From NCBI GenBank assembly GCA_018398585.1, contig JAGTTD010000005.1:10839355-10903354 (forward strand): 64,000 bases of DNA. Direction: 5' to 3'. Source of the stretch: Simmondsia chinensis. Taxonomy: Eukaryota > Streptophyta > Magnoliopsida > Caryophyllales > Simmondsiaceae. This document shows, piece after piece, positions 1 to 10,570 of the stretch (its first letter is position 1; every line of letters begins with the position of its first letter). A model generated the notes under the pieces. The model ran no database searches, was not told the origin of the DNA, and worked only from the letters and a program-made list of their open reading frames with translations. Made by a program: the position numbers and the translations under genes.

Positions 1-840
1 ATCATGGATCCATGAACCTTCAGTCATTTCCCTATCCTGCAACAAGAAAAGATTGCCCCCATCCTCGAAGGCTACATTGCTGGATGCCTTATCCTTCTCC
101 TTCTCAATTGTCACTTCCTTGTCACGAGGTCTCTTCAACTCTTCTATGTTAGCTTTTATTTTCTTGCCAAAGAATTGAATTTACCCCATCTCATGACAGT
201 AATAATACTCTTTGTCACTATAATCTTGTCTAGGTCTAGACGATGACCTAGTATTATCTCTATCACCATATCTACGACAATAACTCCTCCCCCTATCCAA
301 ACTCGCCTCTAATGCGGCTTCTTCATCATCTCTATGCACATCCCTTTTCACAAGCTTTTCAGTTTCTAATAAAAATGTGGTGGTGTCTAATTTCGAAGTT
401 GTCTTCCCTATTAACAACGTCGTCATGACCTTCTTATAGGATTTTGGTAGAGAAGCTAAAGTAATTAACGCTATATCTTCCTCCTTGAATTTTTAATCGA
501 AACCAGCCAATTGAGATATCAATCTACTAAAAGCGTTTAGATGATCTCGCTTCAAATACAACTTATATTTGTGAGGGAGTTCGACATATATCTTTTTTCT
601 AATTTTTCCCTTAATGATTTAGGCGATTACTCATATATCATGGTGTATTTAACATGCGAGGTAAAGCAAGACAAACATTGCTTACCGTTTTTATTTATAA
701 TTCCTCCCAATCATCATCGCTTGTTTACTGGGGCCTCTTATGAAGTAGGACCTTGTGCAACACTTGTTGAACAAGGAGATCTTTCACCGTACTCTGCTAT
801 TAAGGAAAATTGTTCTTGCCATTGAACAACTCCATCACCA
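1..840 (-). pseudogene. Ty1/Copia gag fragment (UBN2-type), degenerate, runs off left edge
   Basis: Gag packages retrotransposon RNA into cytoplasmic virus-like particles. On the minus strand, 835-600 gives in shifted frames the usual Copia gag start: an F-N-G-K-N-N-F motif, then V-Q-Q-G/V-L-H-K and W-E-E-L stretches. The best open piece is 426-181 (81 codons), with a T-T-F-L-L-E-T-E-K-L segment and an R/S/D-rich linker. It ends in a decayed zinc knuckle (YYCHEMG) in which the first Cys has become Tyr and a stop follows the Gly. Beyond it, down to position 1, a charged linker leads to S-W-I-H-D, where the protease would begin. At least two frameshifts and several stops make it non-functional. 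The Copia gag assignment is confident; the lineage (Tork/Tnt1-like) is inferred. Confidence 0.75.
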
Positions 841-904
841 ATTTGGTACCTCCGAATAAAATACCAATCTTCGACATCTCTGTAATCATTGGGCCTCAAG
901 ATCA

Positions 905-1107
905 AACCTAACTCAAATACCACTTGTTTGAAAAAACCACAAATCGAACACAAGCGAAAGCAACATATCGAAAAAAATCAATGAAGCAACACACGAGAGT
1001 TTTACATGGAAAATCGTCTCTCAACGAGAGGAAAAAACTACGACACAATTGTGTATCAAACCTTCACTACGAAATTAGAATTACAATCGCTAATTGCATA
1101 TCAAAAC
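905..1107 (-). repeat. PBS and partial U5/LTR of the minus-strand Copia
   Basis: Immediately upstream of the minus-strand gag lies TGGTATTTGAG (minus, about 917-905), a decayed match to the initiator-Met tRNA PBS core TGGTATCAGAG. Further upstream (minus 1107 to 924) is U5-like sequence that shares the block around TTACATGGAAAA with the plus-strand LTR next door, in opposite orientation. The LTR is cut off at 1107, where the plus-strand LTR begins. Confidence 0.5.
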
Positions 1108-1647
1108 TGCTAGGAATATGCCTCAAATTTATGTAATTTAGTCATGAGTCTCGCCATGAGTAAGCCGATCGATAGGGTGGTACAACCAATCGATCAGAGA
1201 GCAATGCTAGAGAAAAAATCAAGTATTGCAAGAAATGTGGGGCGGATCGATTGGGAGTCGTTTTCCGCGCGCCCTAGCTATTTAGTATAAATATGGGTTT
1301 AGGGCTTCTATTTTAGGATCCAATCATCCAATCAAAGAGAGCCGCTGTCACATTTGTTTGAGAGCATTACGAGAGTTTAGAGGGAGTGATTCAGTAATTC
1401 TCCATAAATCTCATTCAAAGGAAGTGTCTTTGTAATTCTTCCATTATTCATACTCAATAAAGATCTCCATCTCCGCTCTTGGTTTTTTCCTTCTCGATTG
1501 AAGAAGGGTTTTCCATGTAAATCTATGTGTTCTTCATTTGTTCTATTTTACCTCTTTTATTACTTCTCTTGCGTGTTATAGTACTTGAATCGAATCATGT
1601 TCTTGGGGTGTTAAGTTCCGCATTAAGGAAGCATTAATTTCCTCACA
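1108..1647 (+). repeat. Copia LTR, plus orientation (540 bp)
   Basis: Begins TGCTAGGAATATGCC, a start seen in many plant Copia LTRs, and ends CCTCACA directly before a PBS. It holds a TATA-like box (AGTATAAATATG, about 1286-1297), a transcript-start region, and an AATAAAG poly(A)-like signal near 1456. The left end is inferred from where similarity to the minus-strand LTR stops; no partner LTR is present in the window. Confidence 0.6.
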
Positions 1648-1880
1648 AATTGGTATCAGAGAATATTAGATTTGTCCCGATTCCTCATAAAACCTCAGAA
1701 ATTTTACCTCTCAAAATTCTCACCCTTTTGTCTTCCTCTCACGCCAGCTAACAATAACTCCCCTCTCTTTAAAAAAATTCCAGAAACATGGGGGTCAAGG
1801 ACCTCCACAAATTATTTTTCTTTTTCCTTTTTTTATTGTTTCCTTATTTTCTATTGTCATTTTTTTGGTAACTAGATAAA
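1648..1880 (+). other. Met-tRNA PBS and leader stub of the plus-strand Copia
   Basis: TGGTATCAGAGA at 1651-1662 is an almost perfect initiator-Met tRNA primer-binding site, three bases after the LTR CA end. About 200 bp of pyrimidine-rich leader follow, then all retroelement character is lost. No gag can be read, so only the 5' end of this element survives here. Confidence 0.6.
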
Positions 1881-2631
1881 ATAAAATAAGACTAAATAAA
1901 CATATGGGTGTGACCCAACAACCATGCTAGGAGTTCAAATTACCCATAACGCCCTTAGGATTAGGTTGAGCCTTGGCTACAATGGTAAATGAGTTAAACC
2001 CTAGTCTACCCTCTAATACGTATGAGTGATTACTCGATGGTTTTTAATCTAACGGCAGAAAGGCTTACCTTCAGTTTCTTATTATCATCTTCACTTACTG
2101 CCTCTACCATCCAATTATGGGACATCGAATTGTTTCAGCAAGATGAACTCAAGGATGTCTCATGGCATCCTTGCTATAATGCTCATGATAGGGTCTTGTT
2201 CATGACTTGTCATCAATTTCTTTGTGCACTCGTTCATTCATAGAAAAACAACAAACTCAGTGCCTCATGGACCCGCCAATGCAGGGTTTGGAGGGATGAG
2301 ATGTACGCAGTCTTAGCCCTTTAGAATGTTAACCTAAAGAGTGATTGTGTCCAAAGAATTCATTCATAGAAGTGCCCATAAAATTGACAAAAAAACATTT
2401 AAATGGACGGGCTAATCATGATAAATAACGAACCTTCATCAACTGCCACAGCCATGCTTGGCCATTAGTCAACCGCTGATAATAATAAAAGCAGGGATCA
2501 TGGGAAATAAAAATTGCTCTCCATTGTCAAAATTAAAAGCCAAACACATATTATGGTTGACTTTTCTAAGAACTTCAGCAAAGGTTTTACAACATTTCCG
2601 CGACATAACTTTGAAACTAATTATACGTTAT
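1881..2631. other. Unassigned flank apart from one SINE
   Basis: I see no coding sequence, RNA gene or LTR here apart from the SINE at 2246-2358. The sequence is AT-rich, with short open stretches that look random. The last five bases (2627-2631, gttat) are the left target-site duplication of the chromovirus that follows. Confidence 0.5.
2246..2358 (-). mobile_element. SINE, tRNA-derived family 1, copy 1
   Basis: The minus strand contains the conserved 3' block seen in four other copies in this window: GTTAACATTC, AGACTGCGTACATC, CCAAACCCTGC and a tail rich in T and GTT (plus strand AAAAACAACAAA at 2242-2253). It is flanked by a perfect 13-bp target-site duplication, ttcattcatagaa, at 2233-2245 and 2359-2371. 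The block resembles the conserved 3' Angio-domain described for angiosperm SINEs (recalled, not searched). No protein is encoded; mobilisation depends on a LINE. Confidence 0.75.
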
Positions 2632-3009
2632 TGATGCAGCGCATAAGTGAAAATTAGGAAAATGGGAAAGATTCAGCAACATTCCCTTTAATTTTATTAT
2701 AAACTAATAAAACAAGGCAAAAATAAGCTCAATTTCTCACAACCCAAAAAAGAGAGAAGATGCTGAATCTTTAAAATAAAATCTAAATTGAATGAATAAA
2801 ATCCTAGGTTTCTTTTTGTTTAAATAGAGGAGTTATTTGACTAAGAACAAAACACTAGAGGATAATTATAATAAAAATCTGAAAATAAAAACTAAAAGTA
2901 ATCCTAATAGTATTTAAACTCTATCTATTTGCCATGTCCGCGTCGCCATTTCGGCCAGCTCGATGATGCCAACATCTACCCGCCAAGATCAGGACTGATG
3001 GTTGCATCA
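2632..3009 (-). repeat. 3' LTR of chromovirus
   Basis: Pairs with 7551-7930. Its minus-strand start TGATGCAACCATCAGTCC is preceded by the purine-rich tract at 3010-3024. It has a shortened TATA region compared with the other LTR, whose minus strand reads TTATTTATATAAG. Confidence 0.88.
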
Positions 3010-4200
3010 TCCTCCCCAAGCCACAGAGAAGTTTCACTCAAATCCGCTACGTCAACCACTGGGTTATTGTTGCCAAAGTACAGAACAAGGTGCTTGACGT
3101 TGAACGTGTTAGAGGTCCTCATACCGGGTTGAAGCTGAAGGCGATGGGCGTTATCGTTGATCTTCCCAAGTACCGCCAAAAGTCCGATCTTATGAGCTGT
3201 CAGCTTGTTATAGTTCCACGCTGGAAATTGTTCCCATGTCAAAATTTCCAAAACCTTGTCACCCACCTGAAACCCATATGCCCGGCATCTCTTATCACTT
3301 GCCGTCTTGTACTTGGCAGTAGCTTCCAGCAGGTGAGCTCGAGTTTTCTCATGGACATCTTTAAGGGCTAAGATGAAGTCTTCTGCCTTGCCAAGAGGAT
3401 GAGTCAGATCCGGAATAGGCACTAAGTCTATCGCAGATCATGGCACAAAGCCACAGACAACTTTGAATGGCGTGAAACCTGTACTTCTATGAACCGAGCT
3501 ATTTTAGGTGAACTTAGCTGGCGTAGCTTCAACTCCCATCCCCTAACGTTGTCAGCAACAAGGCATCGGAGGAGAATTCCTAATAAGCGTTTGGTAACCT
3601 GGTGTGTCCAAATGTTTGAGGATGATGGACCTTGCTGAAAGCGAAAGATGTGTTCGCCGTCTTTCATAACGACTTCCAGAAATAATTGACGAACCTGACA
3701 TACCTATCAGAGATTATGCTAGCTGATAACCCATGCAACTTGTATGCCTCACGGAAGTATAATCCTGCTGTATGTATTGCATCAGCGGGCTTCTTACACC
3801 CGATAAAGTGCACCATCTTTGAGAACCGATCCACCATGACCGATATCGAATCTATGCCACCTTGCGTCCGTGGTAGTCCCAATACGAAGTCCATACTGAC
3901 ATTCGTCCAAGGCTGGCTCGGAACAGGTAAAGGAAGGTATAGTCCTGCGTTGGTCGCTATGCCTTTCGAGATTCGACTAATTTGGCAGCGTCTGGCTATT
4001 CTCTCTAATTCTTTCTACAACAAAGACCTAAAAGTTGGCGCTAACAAGATGTAGCGTCTTATCTTGCCCCGTATGCCCCTCATTGTATTTTCTTCAATGA
4101 TTTTCGGTCACAGACTCGAATCTGGAAAACAAAGTTGGTTCCTTTTGAAAGGAAACCCATCATGAATCGAATATCCCGGGGCAGAGTCGGACTGGGCATG
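2976..4200 (-). pseudogene. Chromovirus integrase, frameshifted
   Basis: Integrase would insert the cDNA. 3894-3664 has the core start: M-D-F-V-L-G-L-P-R, V-D-R-F-S-K-M-V-H-F-I and S-I-I-S-D-R (first two catalytic Asp present). 3667-3428 continues in another frame. 3422-2976 (148 codons) is the C-terminal region: G-D-K-V-L-E-I-L-T, F-P-A-W-N-Y-N-K-L, N-D-N-A-H-R-L-Q-L and F-N-V-K-H-L-V-L-Y-F, then an acidic tail reaching into the LTR edge. No typical chromodomain is readable. Confidence 0.82.
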
Positions 4201-4239
4201 CTGCCATATGTCACCAAAGGTAGAATCACCTTCATATTG

Positions 4240-4600
4240 CTAAGCCGACTGCTCAAATCTGGTTACGGTCACTCTGGTCTGTGTCAAGATAAGATTCCGC
4301 CTACTCAATGCATCCACCACCTTGTTCAAAACACCAAACTTGTGCTTGATCACGAAGTGAAAAAGTTGAATGAGGCTTGCCCACTTGGCGTGTCGATCTG
4401 AGAACTTATCTTGGCTATTGATGTATTTTAAGGCCATGTTGTCGATCTGACCAATGCATAGAACTCAAGGTCATAAGTCGAGTAGTTCAACCTACTCCCA
4501 TCGAGCTTCTCACTAAAGTATGCAATGGGCTTCCTATCTTAACTAAGCATAGTGCCAATTCCCATCTTGGGGGCGTCTGTGTGCAGCTCAAATGCCTTAC
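4240..4600 (-). pseudogene. Chromovirus RNase H domain, degenerate
   Basis: Minus-strand frames show [23 protein letters not shown], then in the open stretch 4437-4240 I-N-S-Q-D-K-F, R-H-A-K-W, F-H-F-V-I-K-H-K and V-V-D-A-L-S-R-R. This is the standard end of a Ty3/Gypsy RNase H. At least one frameshift and two stops. Confidence 0.8.
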
Positions 4601-4964
4601 AAAAGCTCAGCAATGCTAACACCGGGGCCGGTGTCAACCTCCTCTTACCTTTTCAAAGGCGTCAGCAACTTCCGAAGTGTAAACAAACTAACTCCCTTTC
4701 ATACAGTCCGTGATTGGCGCAATCACTGAGTTGAAGTTGGGCACGAACCACCTATAGAAAGACTCCAATCCATGTAAGCTCCAGACTTTGTCAACTATCT
4801 TTGGCGGTCGCCAGTCCCGTATTGCCATGATCTTCCCTCATCAATAGATGTACCGTCCTTGAGCATAATGAACCCAAGGAAGGTTACCTCGTCCCTCATG
4901 GACTCACATTGCTTTAAGGCGACAAATAGACTCTGCAATCGTAAGGTAATTCACACGTGAAGGG

Positions 4965-5226
4965 TTATTTCTTGGTTTCGTCCATCTCTGGCGATTAATC
5001 AACAATTCGAAGTGCTTTTCTTGTGTATTTTTGATTGGCCCGCAATAATACCTACAGCTTCTCCCAATTCGACCAAGTCACCGTATCTAATAACATATCT
5101 TGGGGGCATCCTAAAGCGCTCATGGTTCCAAACAAACAATTTCAACGAAATCTTTCAATTTCTTATTTTACTATGTTCAACTCTATGCATTCCTGTGTCG
5201 GGGGTTCTAATCCCTCCTTGCCCATG
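4965..5226. other. Foreign filler DNA within RT
   Basis: About 260 bp do not match any retroelement frame yet sit between two collinear RT pieces. They hold the plastid rpoC2 fragment at 5031-5083; the rest is unassigned. One stretch (5190-5225, plus) resembles a tRNA T-arm and acceptor end, but I could not match it to a tRNA. No flanking repeat is evident, so double-strand-break repair with captured filler is a likely origin. Confidence 0.6.
5031..5083 (-). pseudogene. rpoC2: Plastid rpoC2 fragment (NUPT-like)
   Basis: The minus strand translates to [17 protein letters not shown], an exact match to the near-invariant motif of the plastid-encoded RNA polymerase beta'' subunit (normally followed by I-G-E-P-G). 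Homology stops on both sides: R-Y replaces the expected residues before GDL, and K-I-H follows GQS. A 17-residue run of this motif by chance is very unlikely. It is about 53 bp long and non-functional. The mitochondrial genome, which often carries plastid DNA, is an alternative immediate source. Confidence 0.8.
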
Positions 5227-5879
5227 ACATACTTTTCGATGAAAGGACGCATAACTTGGTTCATTAGCCTGATGAATGTGCTTGGCGCATTGGATAATTC
5301 AAATGGCATGACCAACCACTCATAAAGGCCCTCTTGTGTTCTGAAGGTAGTTTTCAACTCGACCCCAAGAGAAATGCGAATCTAGTGGTATCCGCTCTTC
5401 AAGTCTAGCTTCGTGAATACGTTCGAGTTCTGCAATTGATCAAGCAAAACATCCAATCTCGGAATGAGGAATCAATAGAGCACTGTGATATTGTTGATTG
5501 CCCTAACGTTAACACGCATCCGTCAACTACCATCCTTCTTCGGTGTCAATAGAGCCTCCACTGCACAAGGACTCAGGCTCTCCCTGATAAACCCCTTGGT
5601 GAGAAGATCCTGCACTTGGTGTCTCAGCTCCTCATTCTCTGATGGACTCACACAGTAATGAGGCCTATTCGGTAAGGCTGCACCTAGCATTTGATCAACG
5701 TGGTGCAGTCTGTCTGACAATGGCAGTAGTGTACCCGATAACTCTTCCGAAAAGACATGAGCATACTCTATCAACAAGGCGGTAATATCACTCGATATCT
5801 CCTCGGGGCTAAACTTGCTCTCCCTCCCAACCAACACAAAAATGATATTAGTGTCGCCAACCTTCTTGGCGAACATGGC

Positions 5880-6360
5880 TCATCCCTATATGTTCAGGCG
5901 TTAAGCTGCTAAAGCTCACGGAGTCTCATCCTTCTTGGGCAACAAGATAATCTTCGTTCCTCGAAGATGAAGCTATAAGTGTTTTTTCGTCCGTCATGTA
6001 TGACGCTTCTATTGTACTGCCATGGCCTCTCTAACAACAAATGACAAGCATCCATGGTTACCACATCGCACCATACGCCATCCTTATACGTCGACCCAAT
6101 TGAAAAGTTAACCAAGCAGCATTTAGACACGGTTACTTGATTTCCTTTCTTGAGTCCACGAGAGCTTGCATAAACTTGGATTTGCTTTCGTCTTCAAACC
6201 CAGCTTGGCGCTAGCCTCTTTGGAGATCACGTTTTTAGAACTCCCCAGTCTATCACCATTCAGCATACTCTACCGCCTATGGTGCGGGTGGTTTGGAAGA
6301 TGTTATTATACAGCCATCTATCCCCCGATTCTTTTCTTGGCACAAAGCAAGGGCTGCTAA
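5880..6360 (-). pseudogene. Chromovirus aspartic protease domain, degenerate
   Basis: 6130-5909 contains C-L-V-N-F-S-I-G, Y-K-D-G-V-W-C-D-V-V and M-D-A-C-H-L-L-L-E-R-P-W-Q-Y, the C-terminal half of a plant chromovirus protease. The usual L-L-G-R-P-W has Gly changed to Glu. The catalytic D-[ST]-G half upstream (6360-6140) is too frameshifted to read confidently. The protease would cut the Gag-Pol polyprotein. Confidence 0.7.
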
Positions 6361-6519
6361 TCACAAGTAGGCATCTTCTTCACCTACTACAACATCTTCG
6401 TCCAGTGGCGCCAACTTAGTCTGGGTCTCATCCTCACTAACGCTGCCATCTTCTCCGTGGAGCTCCTTGATGTAAAGAGCCGTGCTGGGTCTGTCACCCT
6501 TACGAACCTCAATAGCAAA

Positions 6520-7519
6520 ATGTTTGACCTCTCCACATTTGACGCAACATGTTATTGAAGCTCCCGCCAAGTCCTAAGTAACCGGCTTACCGGTACTGGC
6601 TATTGCTAGCCTATTCTGTGCGCCCTGATTTGGCTGTGCTCTCGCTTGGTCACGTCCGCCAGCCTTTGTTCCCCAAGCTCTGCGAACTTGGCGACGCCTT
6701 TACTGCCGCTCATTATTCACGGCTCTTGAGCTTGCCTCCATAATTGAAAAGATGTCGAACATGTTCAACACCTCCTGTATAGACTCCTTCAACCCGCCAA
6801 TATAACGATCCGTCAATTTCTCTCCTGTCTCCGCCAAGTAATTCCAGGCGACTAACGAGTAGAACTCCACCGTATACTCTTCTACAGATCTGGAGTCCTA
6901 ACGCAACCCCTGTAGTCGTCAATACATCACCTTGGCGTAATTGTGAGGCTGGAAGGTGCCTCTCATATGCTTCTTCATCTTCTCCAATGATTCTATCTTC
7001 GCCTTTGCCTGATGAAGACGCGTATGTTTCAGCCGTTGCCACCAAGCAACGGCCCTCCCCTGTAATCGAGCAGCTACCAATGGCCCCTGCTTTCTCTCCG
7101 GTACCTCCATGAATTTGAGAACCTCTTCCACTGCGGCAAGCCAATCCCAAAAATCCTCCAGGCATCCTCCTCCATAAAACTCCGGAATCTCAATTTGAAG
7201 ACTTGATTCCCACCTCCGATCATCTAAATCGTTAGTGTTTCCATTATTGGGTTGATGACTCCTCAGTCTAGGATCTAGTAGATCAGCATCTGGGAATGGA
7301 TTCTGGAACCTCTTGTCCACCTCCTCTTCATCACCTAGTGTCGGTGGGTGTTGGGGTTGGGATCCTAGGGCCTGCTTGATATTTGCCTCTAATTGAATCA
7401 AGTAATGCTCGATTTGCCGAAATTTCTCCTCGATCTCCTCAAACAACCTTGGTCTGCGGTTGGAAATCCCGCTCATATACGTCTCCGATGGCGGTGTATC
7501 TCTGTCGCCCACGAGCCAT
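6520..7519 (-). pseudogene. Chromovirus gag, frameshifted
   Basis: The probable native start is ATG at 7519 (MARGRQRYTAIG), which soon hits a stop; the reading continues in the frame of 7563-6919, a 214-codon open stretch that enters from the PBS. Recognisable gag core: P-E-F-Y-G-G, D-W-L-A-A-V-E-E-V, A-W-W-Q-R-L and a K-K-H-M-R-G-T-F-Q-P segment that matches the conserved gag helix region. A second frame (7165-6713) carries the downstream part. The zinc knuckle is at about 6546-6505 (CCVKCGEVKHFAIEV): C-x2-C-G-x3-H is kept but the last Cys is replaced by Val. Gag would form particles and bind RNA. Confidence 0.8.
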
Positions 7520-7536
7520 CTTAAAAGTCGTTCTGA

Positions 7537-7550
7537 GCTCTGATACCAAC
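7537..7550 (-). other. Primer-binding site, initiator-Met tRNA
   Basis: The minus strand reads GTTGGTATCAGAGC directly after the 5' LTR. TGGTATCAGAGC is the standard complement of the 3' end of plant initiator-Met tRNA. Confidence 0.85.
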
Positions 7551-7930
7551 TGATGCAGTGCATAAATGGAAACTAGGGAAACAGAAAGGATTCAACAACC
7601 TCCCTTTTAATTTTATTATGAACTAATAAAACAAAAGAATAAACAAGCTCAATTTCTCACAACCTGAGAAAGAGAGAAAACGTTGAATTTTTAAAATAAA
7701 ATATGAATTGAATGAATGAAACCCTAGGTTTACTCTTATATAAATAAATGAGCCACTTGACTAAAATAAAATACTAGAGCATAATTATAATAAAAATTTG
7801 AAAATAAAAACTAAAACTAATCTTAATAGAATTCAAACTCTACTTCTACTTGCCGCATCCGCGTCTACCTTGCCTCCAACTCGATTATGCCAGCATCTAC
7901 TTGCTAAGCTCGGGATTGCTGGCTGCATCA
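7551..7930 (-). repeat. 5' LTR of chromovirus
   Basis: 380 bp, minus orientation, ending CTGCATCA against the PBS. It is clearly homologous over its whole length to 2632-3009 and carries the TATA-like box near 7735-7745 (minus). Confidence 0.88.
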
Positions 7931-8064
7931 GTTATAAATTGAGGATTTTTCCAATGTTAACGAGTTAATCCCCAGATTGTTGGCACTAGGGTTAGGGGTT
8001 AGGTGTGGACGGGTTTCGGTTGGGTGAAAGATATTAAGGTGGCTGAAATTTATGCATTTTTTGG

Positions 8065-9322
8065 TTGTATTGATTTGAATAAAAGTGTAGTGACTTATTT
8101 TTTGGAAATTTATTGATTTTTAAGACCAAAAGCATCTGATTTCACCTTGCTGCAATAATATGCCTTTCTATTCTTGGTATTCAAGTTGTTATTACATGTT
8201 GATGGTCAAAAATACTAATTTACTAAATATTCTTTACGGAGCAACATTCAGCATGCTCTTTTACATATTAACTATCAATCTCTTGCATTAATTTAAATAA
8301 GAAAAGAGTTTTGAAGATCCATGGCTCTCACTTAAGACCGCACAAATCGCGTTAATCTATCTCTAGCATTCGCGCAATTTGTGGTGTTTATCACTTTAGC
8401 AATCATCAAAAATCTCCTCTTTGACTTACTATATATCGTTACAGCCTTTCAATTGCAATCAAGCATTTCAAAACTCATGAAGAACAGTGATAAACACTCA
8501 AATAACGCAATAAACAAACTTTGGATACGTCGAATTAGAAAAGAGCGTCTATTACAACTTAGGCTACATCTTAGCCTTAGAAAGACAAAATTAGTTGATG
8601 ATAGACATAATATAAAGTAAAACTATGACAAAATCCATGAATGTATAGAAGAAAAGGATAAAAAAGACTTGAAATTGAAAAATTACAAACCAAACTCTCT
8701 CTTTCCTGTCCCTTCCTCTTCCTTCGCAGTTTCTCTCTGTTTTTTAAGTTTTGAACTTTGTTTTGCTGATTGAGAGTTGCTTCAACACTTTCCTAACATG
8801 CCTATTTATAATATTTGAGGTTGGAAATACATGAAATAAAAAATTATATAAGCTTCATTCCCATTTGCTCCTGTTGCAGCTCATGGGAGATCTTTGCTAC
8901 AACTTGCTATTTTTTTTTTTTTTTTTCATTTTTCTCTTCATTCCACCACCGAAAATCAGATTTTGCATCAAGTTGAACATGCTCATGAAGTATTGTACAA
9001 GTTCTTGAATTTTATTTGCTAGATTTTCCGCCCAAAAGTGCAATTTGAGGCAAGTTGTACATGTTCTTGTTTTTTTTTGCCTTAGCCGTGTGTTCTTGAT
9101 TTGTTTTTCCCATTTTTTGATTTTGTTTGATGTATCTTGTATTCACTTCTTGATGTTAATGATAAAACCGAGCAAGAATTAGTATAATATGAGTGTTTTT
9201 TTTTTTGAGGAAATAATAATAGGAGCGAAAAAAAAAAAGCAAAAGTGAGCAAAACTTGCTGCAAAATATTTAGTAGATGAACCTAAATGATATAAAGAAT
9301 TATATACTAATTGGAGTTATCA
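8065..9322 (-). repeat. Truncated 3' LTR of the Athila-like element
   Basis: Homologous along its length to 21700-23075; its minus-strand start is TGATAACTCCAATTAG. It lacks the SINE found in its partner and so preserves the empty site near 8228. Homology ends abruptly at about 8065; 7936-8064 is unassigned. Confidence 0.82.
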
Positions 9323-9650
9323 AAATACTCCCAAACATAAATCTTGCTCGTCCTCGAGCAAAGCTGTACATGGAAGTGCAGGATCTCATGCTTTTTAGGA
9401 ATTTTAGCATAATTTAAAGCAAATACATTTCTATTAGAAAAGAATGACCAAGTTTGAAAGCTTAAGATTCTAATTGAAAAACAATCTTTTTAAAGAAAAA
9501 TCCATCAATCACCTGGGTGACCGAATTCAAATTAAGTTTATCCGCTCTTTTTAATTTAAAGATATTCAAATCGAATAGATGACAAAAATCATACTACTCA
9601 CAACAAGACTTCTTAGGTTTGCCCAAGCATAAAAACTATCACTTAAATTT

Positions 9651-9785
9651 TCTCTTTCTTTTTTTTAATGAGGGACAAATTTGTTACAGCCAACCTCGGC
9701 CCATGAGTTTATCTTTAGCGAAAATCGAACTCCTGACCTCTGAGTGATGACCGCATGGATAAGAGACGTCACCACTGATATACCC
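9651..9785 (-). mobile_element. SINE of a second family (tRNA-like, A/T tail)
   Basis: On the minus strand a box-A-like GTGGTGACGTCTCTTATCC (about 9773-9755) is followed by a box-B-like GGAGTTCGATTTTC (9733-9720), then a short body and an A-rich tail (plus: TTTCTTTTTTTTAATG at 9655-9670). Box spacing fits an RNA polymerase III promoter. It sits in the 3' region of the Athila-like element. No clear target-site duplication is visible, and it does not match family 1. Confidence 0.6.
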
Positions 9786-10552
9786 TCATATTGTGCTTTT
9801 ACTTTGACTTAGACATAACTGTTCAAAATCTATTAAGCAAATGATAATCTTAATACAATCAGTTCATATGGGAGCATCTTTTAATAAGAAAGAAACATAA
9901 AATAGCCATGCTAACTGGTGAACTCAAGCACCATAGTTTTATCAAGATATTGCCTTAAAATAAATCATGTAGTACGATTCGAGCACAAAAATAATTGATT
10001 CTTAGGTTATTCACGTCCAATTAAAGTAAATGAGCTAAAAAGAATGGAAAAATAGCTAAAAAGCATGATGAGAAGATCTCAATTTTTTTTTCAAATTGGT
10101 ACAAAATGTGTAATGAAATTTAAAAATGACTAATGATTGGTCTAAACTATAGAAAATAGGAAATCTTTTAGTTGGCAGACACTATCTACATCTCATACAA
10201 AGGCTCCAAACTTTTGGAGACACTAAATCGGACTCTAAAAGATAAAATAAGACTAGATAAGAAAACATTTTTGAAAGACTTTGTTCAAAATTTTTAAATT
10301 ATGAGGAAAAAATGCCTCTCCCGCCCCCAAACTTAAAAGTTAATATTATTCTTAATGTCAAAAGAAATACAAGGAACGAAGCAGCAGGTGAGAGATACTT
10401 CCCAGGTTTGAGGATTGCTTATGTGATTGTAAATGTTATCATTAGGTTACCCCCAAACTTGTGTTCAAAAACCCGATGAACAAAATGTACAAAAATATTA
10501 GAAAATAATAAAAATTAAAGGAAATTGAAAGAAAAGAGGTAAGGAAAGGAAA

Positions 10553-10570
10553 CTTGGGTTGCCTCCCAAG
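10553..10570 (-). promoter_or_regulatory. Conserved 3' hairpin CTTGGGAGGCAACCCAAG
   Basis: A perfect 6-bp stem (CTTGGG/CCCAAG) with the loop AGGCAA. The same core, GGGAGGCAACCCAA, recurs at 63479-63492 in the other Athila-like region. Repetition in two diverged elements suggests a functional RNA signal; the function is not known to me. Confidence 0.55.

Larger units (their letters stand above)
4790..5876 (-). pseudogene. Chromovirus reverse transcriptase, catalytic segment replaced
   Basis: 5876-5523 is the N-terminal part with the motif L-L-T-K-G-F-I-R-E-S-L-S-P and L-T-P-K-K-D-G-S. After a break, 5430-5163 holds L-D-L-K-S-G-Y-H, a stop where Gln is expected (CAG to TAG), then [16 protein letters not shown] and M-N-Q-V-M-R-P-F. 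The catalytic F-D-D motif and its flanks should follow, but 5226 to about 4965 is unrelated DNA. Retroelement sequence resumes near 4950 with L-F-V-A-L-K-Q-C-E and F-L-G-F-I. RT would copy RNA to DNA; without the Asp-Asp pair it cannot. Confidence 0.85.
2632..7930 (-). mobile_element. Full-length Ty3/Gypsy chromovirus-like retrotransposon, inactive
   Basis: Two LTRs (2632-3009 and 7551-7930) with TG...CA ends bound a 4.5 kb interior ordered gag-PR-RT-RH-IN on the minus strand. A perfect 5-bp TSD (gttat) sits at 2627-2631 and 7931-7935. The PBS is complementary to initiator-Met tRNA and a purine tract GTGGCTTGGGGAGGA lies against the 3' LTR. The protease region (C-L-V-N-F-S-I-G, W-C-D-V-V, then R-P-W-Q) and the integrase tail (F-N-V-K-H-L-V) are chromovirus-like. 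LTR divergence of several per cent, with many stops and frameshifts, indicates an old insertion. RT carries foreign filler DNA (see 4965-5226). Confidence 0.9.

Noticed and set aside
1672..2243. Host gene exons suggested by 67-73 codon frames
   Set aside because: No start context, splice pattern or conserved motif.
5190..5226. tRNA T-arm and acceptor-like sequence in the RT filler
   Set aside because: No D-arm or anticodon arm upstream and no match to a plastid or mitochondrial tRNA that I recall.
7985..8005. Telomere-like GGGTTAGGGGTTAGG
   Set aside because: Only about two imperfect units, no array; chance.
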